64,000 bases of DNA from Ehretia macrophylla (GCA_037974665.1 CM075783.1:40933712-40997711), one strand, 5' to 3'. Shown: positions 35,874 to 47,080, counted from the stretch's first letter. Notes: generated from the letters alone by a model not told the origin. Made by a program: numbers and translations.

Positions 35874-36281
35874 CTGTGAAATCCAACAATTTTTCACAAA
35901 TATTTGTTAATTTGGATCGGCTCTGGTACGTTTAGAAAATGATTACGTAAAACATAGCTTTTGGAGGCTCTTTCTAGATAGGACGGGAGAATAGAAGTAT
36001 CTGGTACTAATTTTTAGTGTTAAACAGACAGCGATGATAAGAAATTCTAAATTCGAGCAATGACTTTAAAGAATAGACATATCGTCACTATGTCTAATTC
36101 AAATTAACATTCCATTTGGATATTGATTAAAAAGTCTTCTGTATTTGTAAAACACTTTTTTCCTTTCTGTTATTTGCGAGTTTGACTTCTTTAAAATTTG
36201 TAGTTACAAAGATTTTTCATCAATAAATTCTACTTGTCAAAAAAGAGAATGAAAACAGGACATATATATGGTTAGTGGATT

Positions 36282-37083
36282 GGCTCCGTTTGTTTGCCGT
36301 AAAATAATTTACTTATGAAAAATATTTTTAGTGGAAAATATTTTATTAGAAAATAAAATATTTTCCTTCGTTTGTTTATCGTAAATTAATTTGCTTGTGG
36401 AAAATATTTTCCTCTGAGCTCCGTTTGTTTACCGTAAAATAACTTGTTAGAGAAAAATATTTTCTTGGAAAATAGAATACTGAAAAATATTTTTTGGTAT
36501 TTGGATGTACAATAAAAAATATTTTCGGACATGAAATTTATATAAAAAAAAAATACACATAAAATAGGGGTGGTTAAGTTCCGAAAAATATTTTCATCTC
36601 CCAAAGAAATGAAAATATTTTTCCAAATTTTGAACTAGCCATCATTTTTGACCTAAAAACATTTTTCAGTTGACCAATTTTCCAGTGTTATCAAACAGCG
36701 GAAAATCTCTAAAAAGTAATCTATCATTTTTTACCGGAAAATATTTTCCGATTGATCAATTTTCCAGTGTTATCAAACAGCGGAAAATCTCTAAAAAGTA
36801 ATCTATCATTTTTTACCGGAAAATATTTTCCGATTGATCAATTTTCCAGTGTTATCAAACAGCGGAAAATCTCTAAAAAGTAATCTATCATTTTTTACCA
36901 GAAAATATTTTCCGATTGATCAATTTTCCGGTGTTACCAAACACCGGAAAATCTTCAAAAAGTAGCCCATCATTTTTGACTTGAAAAATATTTTTCGATT
37001 GATCAATTTTCTGGTGTTACCAAACACCGTAAAAATAAAAAAATATTTTCCGAAAAAATATTTTACGGCAAACAAACGGAGCC
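36282..37083. mobile_element. Non-autonomous TIR element (family H, copy 2)
   Basis: It begins GGCTCCGTTTGTTTGCCG and ends with CGGCAAACAAACGGAGCC, a perfect 18-bp inverted repeat. It is like the element at 34699-35378 but longer, because an 82-bp internal unit is repeated in tandem. It lies about 400 bp right of the nucleoredoxin relic. Confidence 0.75.
36660..37000 (+). repeat. 82-bp tandem repeat inside TIR element H copy 2
   Basis: The motif CGGAAAATCT recurs at 36699, 36781, 36863 and 36945, exactly 82 bp apart. The first two units are almost identical; the last is more diverged. This is a satellite-like expansion of an element module. Confidence 0.9.
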
Positions 37084-37610
37084 TAATACAAAAGCATTTG
37101 AGTAGCTTCTCGAGGAAGGATTCAAATAATTGTTAAAGACAACTTTTAGAAAGTCAATGATGGTGCGTGAATGGTCCTTTCCTTTTTTTGTTAATTTAGG
37201 TCTTTTTGCTTAAGGGAGTTAGCAACCTAGAATAATGCTTTAGATACTCTTTCTTTTTTTTCTTCGTTAATTTAGATCACCAAGTGAACTAGTGATCAAT
37301 GTGATTTTTTTTTTTAATTTAAAAAAATTTAAATCGTACAGTACATATTAATTATTATTTATAACAAAAATTAATCTCATAATTTCCCATAGAATAACAT
37401 ACCAAGTAGTGATCAACGGGATTTGCAACAGCATTTTCATCGTTTTCTGATATAGAATGCAACTTCTAATGACACGTTTTAGTGAGGCATAAAAATGTCC
37501 TAAAAATATTATGAAAGCAAGAAAAAATTGAACTTATTTAATGTAGTGGGTCCTTTCATTATCTTATGGTCAATCAAACGGGATATATATAAATTCTCTC
37601 ATAATATTAT
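37084..37610. other. Flank of the nucleoredoxin relic
   Basis: The blocks 37,110-37,245 and 37,410-37,480 match the upstream flank of copy A, which places this DNA in the duplicated unit. No gene recognised. Confidence 0.55.
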
Positions 37611-38673
37611 AAAAATAAAATCTCAATCATTCATATTATTATAAATCATCTCAGACATTCATTTTATTTAAACCTAAAAAAAGAGTTCAATCCCAAAATA
37701 CTTTTCTAACTTTTCTTTCTTCCTTTACCCACTCCGTCGTTTTCTCCTCTCTCTCTCTCTCTCTTTCAATTCAAGTTTCTTGTTTTTCATAAAAAAAAAA
37801 AAAATTCTCATCTCTATCTTTCTCACTCCACTAACTTTCCCAATCATTCTCGACCACCATTACTTTTGCTGAAAAACAAAAGCTCTCAACCGAGAACGAC
37901 TCTTGTATTTCACATCTTTTGTTTTTCATTTTTTCAGCTCTAACTTTGTCTTTTTTGGTTTTTTTTTCTTCATTTTCTTAACCTTAATGGTTCTAAATTT
38001 TTCTTCGTATATTAGTCGTCTCCAATATATTGTCCATAATCAAAATTTTAAAATATAAGAAATCAGATTATTAATTATAAGAATCGTGCGACTTTGATAT
38101 TTTGGTTGTTAACTGTTTCATTGTAGAAGAACTCGGAAATTTTTTTTTGAACCCAACAAAAAAATTTCATTGCAGAAGCTAACAAAATCAAAGGGATTCT
38201 AAAGCAAAATTAAAAGGATCCATTGACCTAGCAAACCAAAGATTAAAAAAAAAATTGAGAATTACAGCAAAGCAGAAGAAACCAAACAAACAAATGAAAA
38301 TCTTGAAGCAATCCAAGAGAATTCCGACTATTTTCACATATTGAATAATTATAAAACACAAAAGCAAATCTAGAGATGAAAAAATGATAAAAGAAAACGT
38401 AAAGTATCAAAGATGTTTTTCGTTGAGAACTTTTGTTCTTCAGCAACAATCGTGGATGAGATTGACTAAGAGAGTGGGTAGAGTGAAAAAGATAGATATG
38501 AGAGTTTCTTTTTTCTTTTGATGAAAAATAGGAAGTGGGAAAGTGAGGGAGAAAGGAGAAAACATGAGAGAGAAAATGCTAAAAAAGTATTTTGAATTAA
38601 ACTCTTATCTTTTTAGGTTAGTATAAATGAATGACTTAGATAACTTATAATAATATGAATGATTGAGATTTTT
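37611..38673. mobile_element. Large foldback element, 1.06 kb
   Basis: The left arm (37,611 to about 37,960) pairs with the right arm (about 38,330-38,673) over some 350 bp. Matching landmarks include CTCAATCATTCATATTATTA and its complement near the ends, AGTATTTTGAATT-like motifs, CT-rich stretches and GCTGAA(A/G)AACAAAAG. The element is flanked on both sides by the same 15 bases, ctctcataatattat (37596-37610 and 38674-38688). No transposase ORF was seen in the central loop. Superfamily uncertain. Confidence 0.8.
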
Positions 38674-39332
38674 CTCTCATAATATTATTAGAAGGAAATC
38701 AATATGAGAGGATCCAAACCCAATCAGATGTGCCATTCTTGTCATTTGTAGAGATCACTTACGATAAACTATTAACGTAATTTTTTGCTCTAGGGACATG
38801 GTACAATAATAATAGGATAAAATCATTTTTATGAGGTTACAGACTCGATATTTTTCAATGTTGTAAATCAGAATTCTACCCTTAACTGACTTGGTGCATG
38901 TGTGGGAGTGCATTGTTGCACCCGGAAATAATTTATCAATTAATGGCCGAGTTCCGTCAACTAAGTTTTCACGTCATCTAAAAAAAAAAAAAAACTATTA
39001 CCATAAGGAATGCCTGTATTTTTACAGTTAATAGTAGATTGAATAACATGATTGTGAAAAATTAATGATAGAGTCGTATTCAAAACAGTCTCGAGCTAAA
39101 GTATCATTTGTTTTGATCAAGCATGAAGTTGCATGAGTATTAGATCAGTATAACCATCTTTGTTTTGCAACTGGTTTCTTCTCATATTATATGACTTTAT
39201 GAGCTAGAGTTAATGGTGATCAAGCATTTGTTTTGCAAATCTCATATGACACATTGATAGATGATTTTGGGTGTGCTTGATCAAAACAAACGATACTTTT
39301 GTTAAACAAAGTATTAGAATATCATTTGTTTT

Positions 39333-39711
39333 TGTTAAGAATCATAGGTTTCTATCTTAAAATCAATTGGTGCTAAATGGAGTGGTCAAGAATCTTATAT
39401 GATAGACTTAGAGTTAGTGATTTTTCCAATGTGGGAGGAATATATATTCTAACACCCCCCTCACGTGTAACCCGGAGAGAACCTGAAAACGAGAGCTGAC
39501 ATTGAAAAGAAACGAGTCAGCGAGAATGAAACAAAAGATGGGTCACACGTGGTGAGATATGACTGGACCAAAGCCTAGCTCTGATATAATGTTAAGATAA
39601 TCGAGTTTCTATTTTGAAACTAATTTGTGCTAAGTAGAGTTGTCCAAGATCTTATATGGTGGACTTGGAGTCCGTGATTTTTCCGATGTAGCAGGAATGT
39701 ATATTCCAACA
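39333..39711 (-). mobile_element. TRIM (miniature terminal-repeat retrotransposon)
   Basis: Two direct repeats of 122 bp (39333-39454 and 39590-39711), each starting TGTTAAGA and ending in TTC(T/C)AACA, enclose 135 bp. Directly before the right repeat, GCTCTGATATAATG resembles the reverse of an initiator Met-tRNA primer-binding site, so the element reads right to left. The flanks gtttt (39328-39332 and 39712-39716) are a 5-bp target-site duplication. It looks structurally whole but noncoding, as TRIMs are. The two LTRs are roughly four-fifths alike by eye, so the insertion is old. Confidence 0.9.
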
Positions 39712-39956
39712 GTTTTGATCACGCATGAAGTTGCTTGAATAACGTCACCATCAAATGCATGAAGTTGCATGAATATTCGAGTATAACTATCTTTATATGT
39801 TTCGTACAACTTATGTCTCTTGAATCAATGAGTATAACCATCTTTGTTTCAAGGGCTATTTGTTGCCATAAATATTCCGACTAACCAAGTATGACAAGTG
39901 GCTGCTAACAGAGACAAAATAAAAAAAATTAAAAAATTACCCTCGAGGCTATATAA

Positions 39957-40270
39957 GGCTATCCTTAGCAGAGGTAGAAAAATAAAAAACATGTCAAATT
40001 TGGAAATTTTTAGAGACCTAAACATTATTTTTGATTTAAATATGCATGGGACCTACCACTTTTTACAACTTTTGATACAAAATGGGTCTCTAAATTACAT
40101 TTGGGGTGCTAAATTTAGAGCCCTAAATGTAATTTAGAGACCTATTTTGCATCAAAAGTTGTAAAAAGTGGTGGGTCCTATGTATATTTAAATTAAAAAT
40201 AATGTTTGGGTCTCTAAAAATTTTCAAATTTGACATGTTTTTTATTTTGCTACCTCTGCTAAGAATAACC
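39957..40270. mobile_element. Tourist-like MITE, near-perfect foldback (T1-related)
   Basis: It begins GGCTATCCTTAGCAGAGGTA and ends with TACCTCTGCTAAGAATAACC, between TAA (39954-39956) and TAA (40271-40273). The arms pair almost throughout, including AACATGTCAAATTTG and CAAATTTGACATGTT. Being so well matched it is probably the youngest of the group here, and its transcript would form a long hairpin. Confidence 0.88.
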
Positions 40271-42412
40271 TAAGCGTTAGGTGATCTTAAAAATTAAAAA
40301 TTAGTAGATCATGGCTAATTAATGTTTTTAATTAAAATTTCAGAGGAATTTAAATTAAGTTTGAATTATTATTATTTTTTTAACGAGTTCTAGGAATGGC
40401 ATACATAGATCCGAGTTGCTAAATTTATAATACTCGTAAAATGAATGTTGGTTTCTATTTCTATAGGCCCATATTGAGTTGGATGGCCCAAGTTTATTGC
40501 TCTCTTCATTTGACATTTCTTTACATTCTAGGTTTTTTGCTTAATTATAGCAAGGAAAATATTTCTTTCCAAGTATTTCAAAAACTTTATAAATTGCGAG
40601 ATTAAGTGGTTTCATCCAAAACCTACCTACTGAACCAATTTTGAGACTAACATTCTAGATTACTCTATGGGTAAATACTTTGGTTGATCCCTTAAATATG
40701 GACAATTAATGATAATTCAGCCTTATAACTTTCAAAACGAGTATTTTGGTCGTTTAATTCATTAAAATGGAACATCGTTAGTCCTTGTGAAAAGTTTGAT
40801 CCGTTTTCATTTGTTAAACTCAAGCGAAGTGCACGTGTCATTACAAATTACTTTGCAATTAACAATTGAAAATTGATTAAAAAAAAAAAATTGGTGAAAA
40901 ACTAAAGTTGTCCTACATTAATTACTTAATGGATGAAAATACTCGTTTCTGAAATTAAAGAATATCCTTTTTTAGTTTGAGTCTTTGAACCTTTGTAAAC
41001 TTTAAGTCTCTTTCTTGGGGTCACCTCGACAAATTCTGAGGTTTTACAACGTGTGTGACTCTCAAGTTTTGCTCTACATTGGCTCTCTCTATGTTTCCTT
41101 TTCAAAATAAAGATTCCATCATCCTCATGATAAGTATCTATGGTGACTGAAAATTCTTAGAACAACAGGGTTAATTATTAGCCCGGACTGATCAAAGAAC
41201 TTCTTCTATGGTGACTATTCTAGTGAAATATTAGTCTAATGATTGGGCAAAATCAAACGCTACACAACTCTAGCAAAGATTCTGCTTTGCCAAAAGCAAG
41301 GAATAAAGATACAGATCAAGAAAAGCATATCACAATTAGGCTGATTAAATCTTCCATAAGAAAAAAGTTATAGAGAATTTTTTGTAAATCTTCTTTCCAT
41401 GGTTCACACTAGGTATTTGATTCTTCTCAGATCATAACCTTTGAATTCCTCATATAACGTTATAATAATACGAGATGATTTACACACTAAGACTAGTTCA
41501 AGCAATGCTAGAGTCTTAGAACACGTGATGGAAGTATTACTCTCGATCAAGCTATGCACAAGTTCCGTCGAAGGATTTGAACAATTTTAAATTTATTGTA
41601 GGTAATCTTAATTATATCTTTTTCTGTGAGAGATTGTGTCCACTATTCAAACCCATGACCTCCACGTAGGTCACGCAATGATAAAGAACCGATACGTGCT
41701 AATGCCACATTTGATGAAAAGTTTGGTAAACAAAACATTCTCTCCTGCTCCAAAGTATGTTTAGCAATTAATCATTTGATGTCAAGAATCCATTTGCTTA
41801 TGATTTAATGTAGATCAGATTCTTTACTTGAAAGCCTGACATGCTCAAGCAAAAAGCAGATAAATGCAAGTTCAATAGTTGTACAGTGAAGTGAAAGTGC
41901 ATAGCCATATTTCTAGGCTATTTTAAGGGTATTTGAATCTTCTCGTAATATTATAGCGTTATGAGAGATATCTAATAATAGTCGTGAACTATCCATACAC
42001 ATCTTGCGATTGCAATGTTCATACGAGCCAAAATCTTACATTCTTCACTTACAAAGCAACAAAGATACCCCTTCTTCTTCAATAAAGCTGCTATGGAATA
42101 TCTTTACTTGTCTCTTAAATAAAGATGATTTTGCCTTTTGTGAAGCTTATAATATAGAGATTTTTTCCTTCGATCATATTTTTGATTGTATATAGATATA
42201 TATATATATTTATATAGACCGTACTACGAAGAATATTTTCAAAATCCCCTCATTCTATCAAGCAATTATCTTGCTTAGCTTCTCCAATTACTTCACCTAA
42301 GCCTGCCTTTGTTTGTACTCAAAGAACAAAACCCCTGGAGGTATTAATACAAACCCTAAGCTAACTCTTTTGTCACGCGTTAACCAAATCAAACCAAATT
42401 GAGCCCGAAAAA

Positions 42413-42940
42413 ATGTCACAGCCAGTTGATCAGGCATACCCTAATAATATCCCAAGACAACCTTCATCCCACTCCGATAATGGTGGTTCATTTGGTACAG
42501 CTTTCATAATTCTAGCAATAATCCTTGTCGTCTCTGTCATTGCTTGTGTTGTTGGGAGGTTATGCAGCAAACGCCACCATGATTCGAAGCCTAAACAATT
42601 TCCACCACATGCCATGAGCTCTAAAGAAAGAGGAGGATCATCATCATCATCATCTTCTAGGCAGAAGAATCATGATTTTCAACCCAAAGGCGGCCCCGGG
42701 GATATAGAATTTGGCTTCAATAAGCCAATGACATCTGCAAAAGTTTCTGCTAGTGAAGGCTTCAATGGATTCAAGCCGTCTCCAATTGGTGAAGTTCACC
42801 AGAACCCTAGACCCGGTAGCGAGACTAGTGTTCTGGGCTCGGAGCATGACACTAAAGGTCAAGTGAGATTTGCTAATGAAGGTCAAGTGAGATTTGCTAA
42901 TGATCGTTTACAGTTTAAACCAGTTATAAGACAACATTAA
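42413..42940 (+). CDS. Small single-pass membrane protein, Ser/Gly-rich tail, unknown function
   Basis: A single exon of 175 codons and the first ATG after the upstream leader. Residues 1-26 are polar (Pro, Gln, Ser, Gly). One hydrophobic segment (about 27-48, FGTAFIILAIILVVSVIACV) is followed by a basic stretch, RLCSKRHH, so by the positive-inside rule the long tail should face the cytoplasm. The tail has a run of Ser (about 76-82) and a seven-residue direct repeat, GQVRFAN, at 149-155 and 157-163, coded by a 24-bp DNA duplication. There is no signal peptide and no recognised domain. It resembles uncharacterised plant transmembrane proteins; no function is proposed. It is set apart from its neighbours by over 1 kb. 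Confidence 0.75.
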   Translation: MSQPVDQAYPNNIPRQPSSHSDNGGSFGTAFIILAIILVVSVIACVVGRLCSKRHHDSKPKQFPPHAMSSKERGGSSSSSSSRQKNHDFQPKGGPGDIEFGFNKPMTSAKVSASEGFNGFKPSPIGEVHQNPRPGSETSVLGSEHDTKGQVRFANEGQVRFANDRLQFKPVIRQH

Positions 42941-44298
42941 GCGAGGAACTCCCTTGTATATGTTAAGAGCATTGCTATATAAAATTCAGATGATGCTTTA
43001 GCCCTCTTTATAATAATAAGAGTTCTTGTTACATAAGACGAGATTTGACGTTTTATATTTATTAATATACAAATAAAGGTGAAACATCACCGAAATGACA
43101 TAAATATTACTCATATGTTAGTATTTGTTGGTTTGCTTTTTATCGTGATTATTACTTTTTTTTTTCTCTAATGCAATCGTTGTAGGACTATATGGCTGAT
43201 ATTTACAAGGGCTTGTGAATTGTAATGAATTCAATTTGTTGTATTACTAAAGAGAAGGGTACTGATCTTTTGAGCATGCTCTTTTTCTTTTTCTTTTGTA
43301 AATGGAAAATCGTTCTTAAGTTTTTTCTTTTATTTTATTTTGGTTCAGTTTGCTTTATTACTTATTTAGTGAGTTACGTTGAATTATTGAATCTATTTAT
43401 ATGATCTTTTCATTATATTTTGGATTATTTCATCACAATCATATTTCTTCATTTGGATGAATGTACTCATGAAGGAAATGATCTTTTCGAAATAAAAGAA
43501 TTTAGAGTTATTAATGAAAATAGTCTTACAAAATCCAAAATGATTCTAGTTCAATGCCAGATAAATAAACTATCGGGAGCTTGTATAAGAGTTAATTTAG
43601 AGCTTATAACGTTGATATAATATTTTTTTTCCAAATGTTAATGAACAAGACAATTGATTTATCATCAATATCTTCAGAATCTTAAATGACTCCACAATAT
43701 GTTACAGACTGTAAATTGTCTTGATAATATGAACACAAATGTCGAGGTAACCAGTTTACTGAAAATAATTGATTTTTGACAATTATTTGATTCAACGTTA
43801 TAAAGGAATTAGTGAAACACTTTTTAATTAACAATCATTATCCTTATTTCATTACTGTTATATTAAACAATCAGTAATAACGACCATTGTCTCAAAACAT
43901 TGTGATCAGTGAAATTGAAACTATAAATTAATTATTTGAATCAACGTTATAAAAAAATTAGTGAATCACTTTTTAATTAGCAATCATTATCCTCGTTTCT
44001 TTACCGTCATATCAAACATATCAAACAATTCAGTAGTGATCCAGACATCTAATGAGATTCAAATCCCATATATTGGAGCAAAACAAAATAATATTGCATA
44101 ACCAAATAGAATTCAAGTTCAACAAAACAAAGTGTGACAACATTTTGCATCTATTAAACTATGTGATGATATAACTTGACATGAGAGTGACACCAAATAA
44201 TTAGCAAAAAAGAAGAAACAAAAATCATTTGGAAATTTGGGAACTCTTGTAATGCTATCTGAAATGAAAGGTGACTGATGATAGATTTGATATATCAT
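42941..44298. other. Intergenic stretch between convergent genes
   Basis: It holds the presumed 3' regions of the membrane protein gene and of the SKP1-like gene. Two related blocks of about 100 bp (43781-43880 and 43930-44036), both starting AATTATTTGA(T/A)TCAACGTTA, form a diverged direct duplication. The ORF at 43420-43620 has no recognisable relatives. Confidence 0.6.
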
Positions 44299-44520
44299 CT
44301 ACTCAAACACCCATGGATGTTCATTACGAAGCTCCCTCTCCTCTTCAGGTGTGAAGTCATTCTCGATGCCGAAAAGTTCTCGAACCTCCTCAACACTCAT
44401 ATCTCTTATCAGGTTTGCTGCAGCTTGGCAAGTCAGATCCATGAGGTCTTTGATGTTCAAATAGTTTGCAGCCTGGAAAAGTTTTGTTATCAATGATCAG
44501 AAGCAACTAAAAGCTCTGGG

Positions 44521-44551
<31 letters not shown>

Positions 44552-45776
44552 AAAAGTCTACAAAACGTGTTGTGTGTTGTGAACCCCACATTTGTATTTG
44601 GCACGTGAACACACTCGCCAATGGAGCCCATGACTGTATTAGAGAGACGTTTTAAACGTCTCTCCGTTTTGTAGACTTTCTCATATATATATATAATAAA
44701 AGTAAAAAAAAAAAACTTAAATTAAATGAGCTCCGACACCCACTAGCTGATCGTTGTAGGGGCCAATGAGTGTTGCGCCTAGAAAGATACTTTAAATGTA
44801 TAGATATTTCTAGTAAAAAAATTAATTAGTCTCGTTGGTTTACTAATTTTGATTTTTAACTCTTATAAGCTCACTAACATCGTTTATTTTAGTAAATCAA
44901 TAGTTTCTACTTATAAAAAATTCTAAATTCGTTCTTAACCACACATTTTACGAGATTGATCATGTACCCACTTTTGTGGTTTCCAAATAAAATCAAGACA
45001 AGATCGACATAGCATCAATTTGTCAATGCAATATGATAAAGAGTGCAAATATCCAACATTGACTACATTTCTAACAATTTCGATTGATAACGCATCATGT
45101 AAACCTTAAACACCAATATACATCATCATATTCATAAATCACAATATGCACAATGTTTTCATGCAATTCATACATGCGTTATCTATTAATCCATATCTTT
45201 AGAGCTAGTGGCCGAGCTAGGATTCCAAAATCATAGTGTAAACTCATACAATAAAATAATGAAGATACGTATATTCATACGATAAGAGAGTTCAATATAA
45301 TAATATTTTTTTTAAAAAAAAATTGTTTCTTTCAATTTGAGGGTGTGTCTGTACACACCCTCATCGATATGTGGTTTCATCACGAGTTAGAGTCCCCACA
45401 ACCCCCTCTTGAATCCACCTAGATTATCGACATATATACATATAGGTATTGTATAATAACAGAGAGAGAGAGAGAGAAAACGTGCAAGAATCATTTCAAA
45501 GAGTGTCTCCTTGTCAACTTTGGCAAACTCAGTATCCCAGTTTTTCAGTTCCTCGTTGTCGCCGGCGCCGCCGATGCCGGTGGGGGTGTCAGCATGTTTG
45601 TTGCAATACTCAATGATTTTGGCCAAGATCTTTCCGGTGACATTAGGCAATGGGATGGTGCTACTTGCACAATCATCCTCGATCATGTGCTTGATTGTCT
45701 CCAACTGCACTGCCACCTTCTCTTCAACCTCGAACACTTCACCATCGGAGCTACTAAGAGCAAACATCTTCGCCAT
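44299..45776 (-). CDS. SKP1-like protein (SCF ubiquitin ligase adaptor)
   Basis: SKP1 links F-box proteins to cullin-1 in SCF ubiquitin ligases, in nucleus and cytosol. Exon 1 (45776-45486, 97 codons) and exon 2 (44472-44299) give 154 residues, near the usual 155-165. The N-terminal BTB/POZ-like part has [24 protein letters not shown] and ILAKIIEYC. The linker has [18 protein letters not shown]. The C-terminal Skp1 part runs [16 protein letters not shown] to [19 protein letters not shown], the usual end with Phe-Glu. The one coding intron sits at the conserved place (ILAANYL, phase 0). Its 5' end there reads GCACGT rather than GT, so it seems to be a GC-AG intron. The nearest GT, four bases on, would break the frame. 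Confidence 0.92.
44521..44696. mobile_element. Small foldback element in the SKP1-like gene intron
   Basis: The arms GAGAAAAAGTCTACAAAACG (44548-44567) and CCGTTTTGTAGACTTTCTC (44664-44682) are inverted, and AT-dinucleotide runs form both ends. A perfect palindrome built on GAGACGTTTAAACGTCTC lies at about 44642-44664. Probably a MITE inserted into an AT microsatellite. Confidence 0.65.
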
Positions 45777-45882
45777 TGTTATAATTATATGTTTTAGCTT
45801 GGAAAATTAAAAGAGAATTCACTAGTATTTTTTGTGTTTTTGTGAGTTGTGTGTGGCATGAAAAGACTTTGCCATGGTAGAG

Positions 45883-45892
45883 TATTTATATA
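45883..45892 (-). promoter_or_regulatory. TATA box of the SKP1-like gene
   Basis: TATATAAATA on the minus strand, 107 bases upstream of the ATG at 45776. The position gives a leader of about 75 bases. Confidence 0.6.
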
Positions 45893-46934
45893 GAGGAGAG
45901 AAGGTCCACGTGCATGTTTGCGATTTCCATGTATGTTGCAAGAAGACTGGAGATTCACTAATGTTTTTCCAAGGGTATTTGACGATTTCAAAATGGAGAT
46001 AAATTCTGTCTTTTTTTTTTTTTTTTAATTTTCCTTTTTGTTCTGATATCATGGCCGAGGCAAAGTCGTATTATATAAAAGACAATCTAGAAAATGTTTC
46101 ACTCGACTATTTTTTTCGAACAATACCCGAGAGATGTCGGAGGACTCATAAATTATATGTTTTTAATTTGCATAGTAAAACAAGGCCTTAATGAGACAAA
46201 ATATTGGTGATCAATTATCATTTAGACAAAATTAGATAAGATGAGTTATTATACTTCAATTCTAATATAAAAAAAATATTGTTATAGATTTTATATGTTC
46301 AATATTTTTTTCTCTCTAATTTGTTGTCGACTTTAAATTTTACAGAAAACACAAGCTAAATATTACATATCAATACAATTCTGGTATTTTTTTAATATTT
46401 TTTTTGTCGTAATTATGCTATTGTTTAAAGAAAAAAATGTGAAAATTAGAGAACTTTGTAGTGATACATCACGTGCAATTAGGGATATATTCTTATAACT
46501 GTATCATGTGTATTTACTCTTTAAAGTTATATTACACGTTGACCTAATTAGAATGCAAGTTCACTCCACTTATTCTTTAATCATTGAAACCATTAAAATT
46601 TCAAAAACTTATTACAAATTAATTAAATTCAGTCTACTTATTATCAACGATCTATACTCAAGTTTCTAATCCAACAAAATAAATAGAGCATCAACAAAAT
46701 GAACAATTTAATTTTGTAGTTATTTTCTCCATCACAAATTAAATACCATGCTTCAATTTGACATGAGAGAATTAATAATATATATTTTATAATAATAAAG
46801 GAGATTATTCGGAGACACTTCGAAAACAATAATGTATCTTGCTTTATCAATGCCAAGTCTTTGTAATAAAATCAGTGCCACGTGGTCCAATAATATGCTT
46901 CAACTCGTATCATTATCTTTTTATTTTACACCAA

Positions 46935-47080
46935 TTATAAATAGACAAGACAAAACGTGAAGGAGACCCCACTTCTCGATTTGCAGTTGGACAAGGCGGC
47001 ACGGCTGTAAACCGCCAAGACGCCACCAATCCTCAACGGTTTGCAAAGTCGGTTTCGCTTCCTTAGCACAGGTAGTTTCC
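46935..47080 (+). other. GC-rich island behind a TATA-like motif, nature unknown
   Basis: TATAAATAG lies at about 46937-46945. Roughly 20-30 bases later starts a stretch of normal complexity and high GC with the inverted pair GGCGG and CCGCC and the direct pair CGGTTTGC / CGGTTTCGC. It could be a leader exon, a noncoding RNA or a transposon piece. No ORF of note. Confidence 0.25.

Larger units (their letters stand above)
38689..42412. other. Intergenic stretch left of the membrane protein gene
   Basis: It contains one TRIM (39333-39711) and one MITE (39957-40270). Segments around 39,110 and 39,715 share TTTTGATCA(A/C)GCATGAAGTTG, a short dispersed repeat. No gene recognised until 42,413. Confidence 0.6.

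Noticed and set aside
40665-40990. Possible further M1-like MITE starting GGGTAAATACTTTGG
   Set aside because: No matching inverted end or flanking duplication could be found.
44299-45776. SKP1-like locus as a pseudogene because no GT donor keeps the frame
   Set aside because: All conserved motifs and the usual C-terminus are intact, and a GC donor at the conserved site explains the structure.
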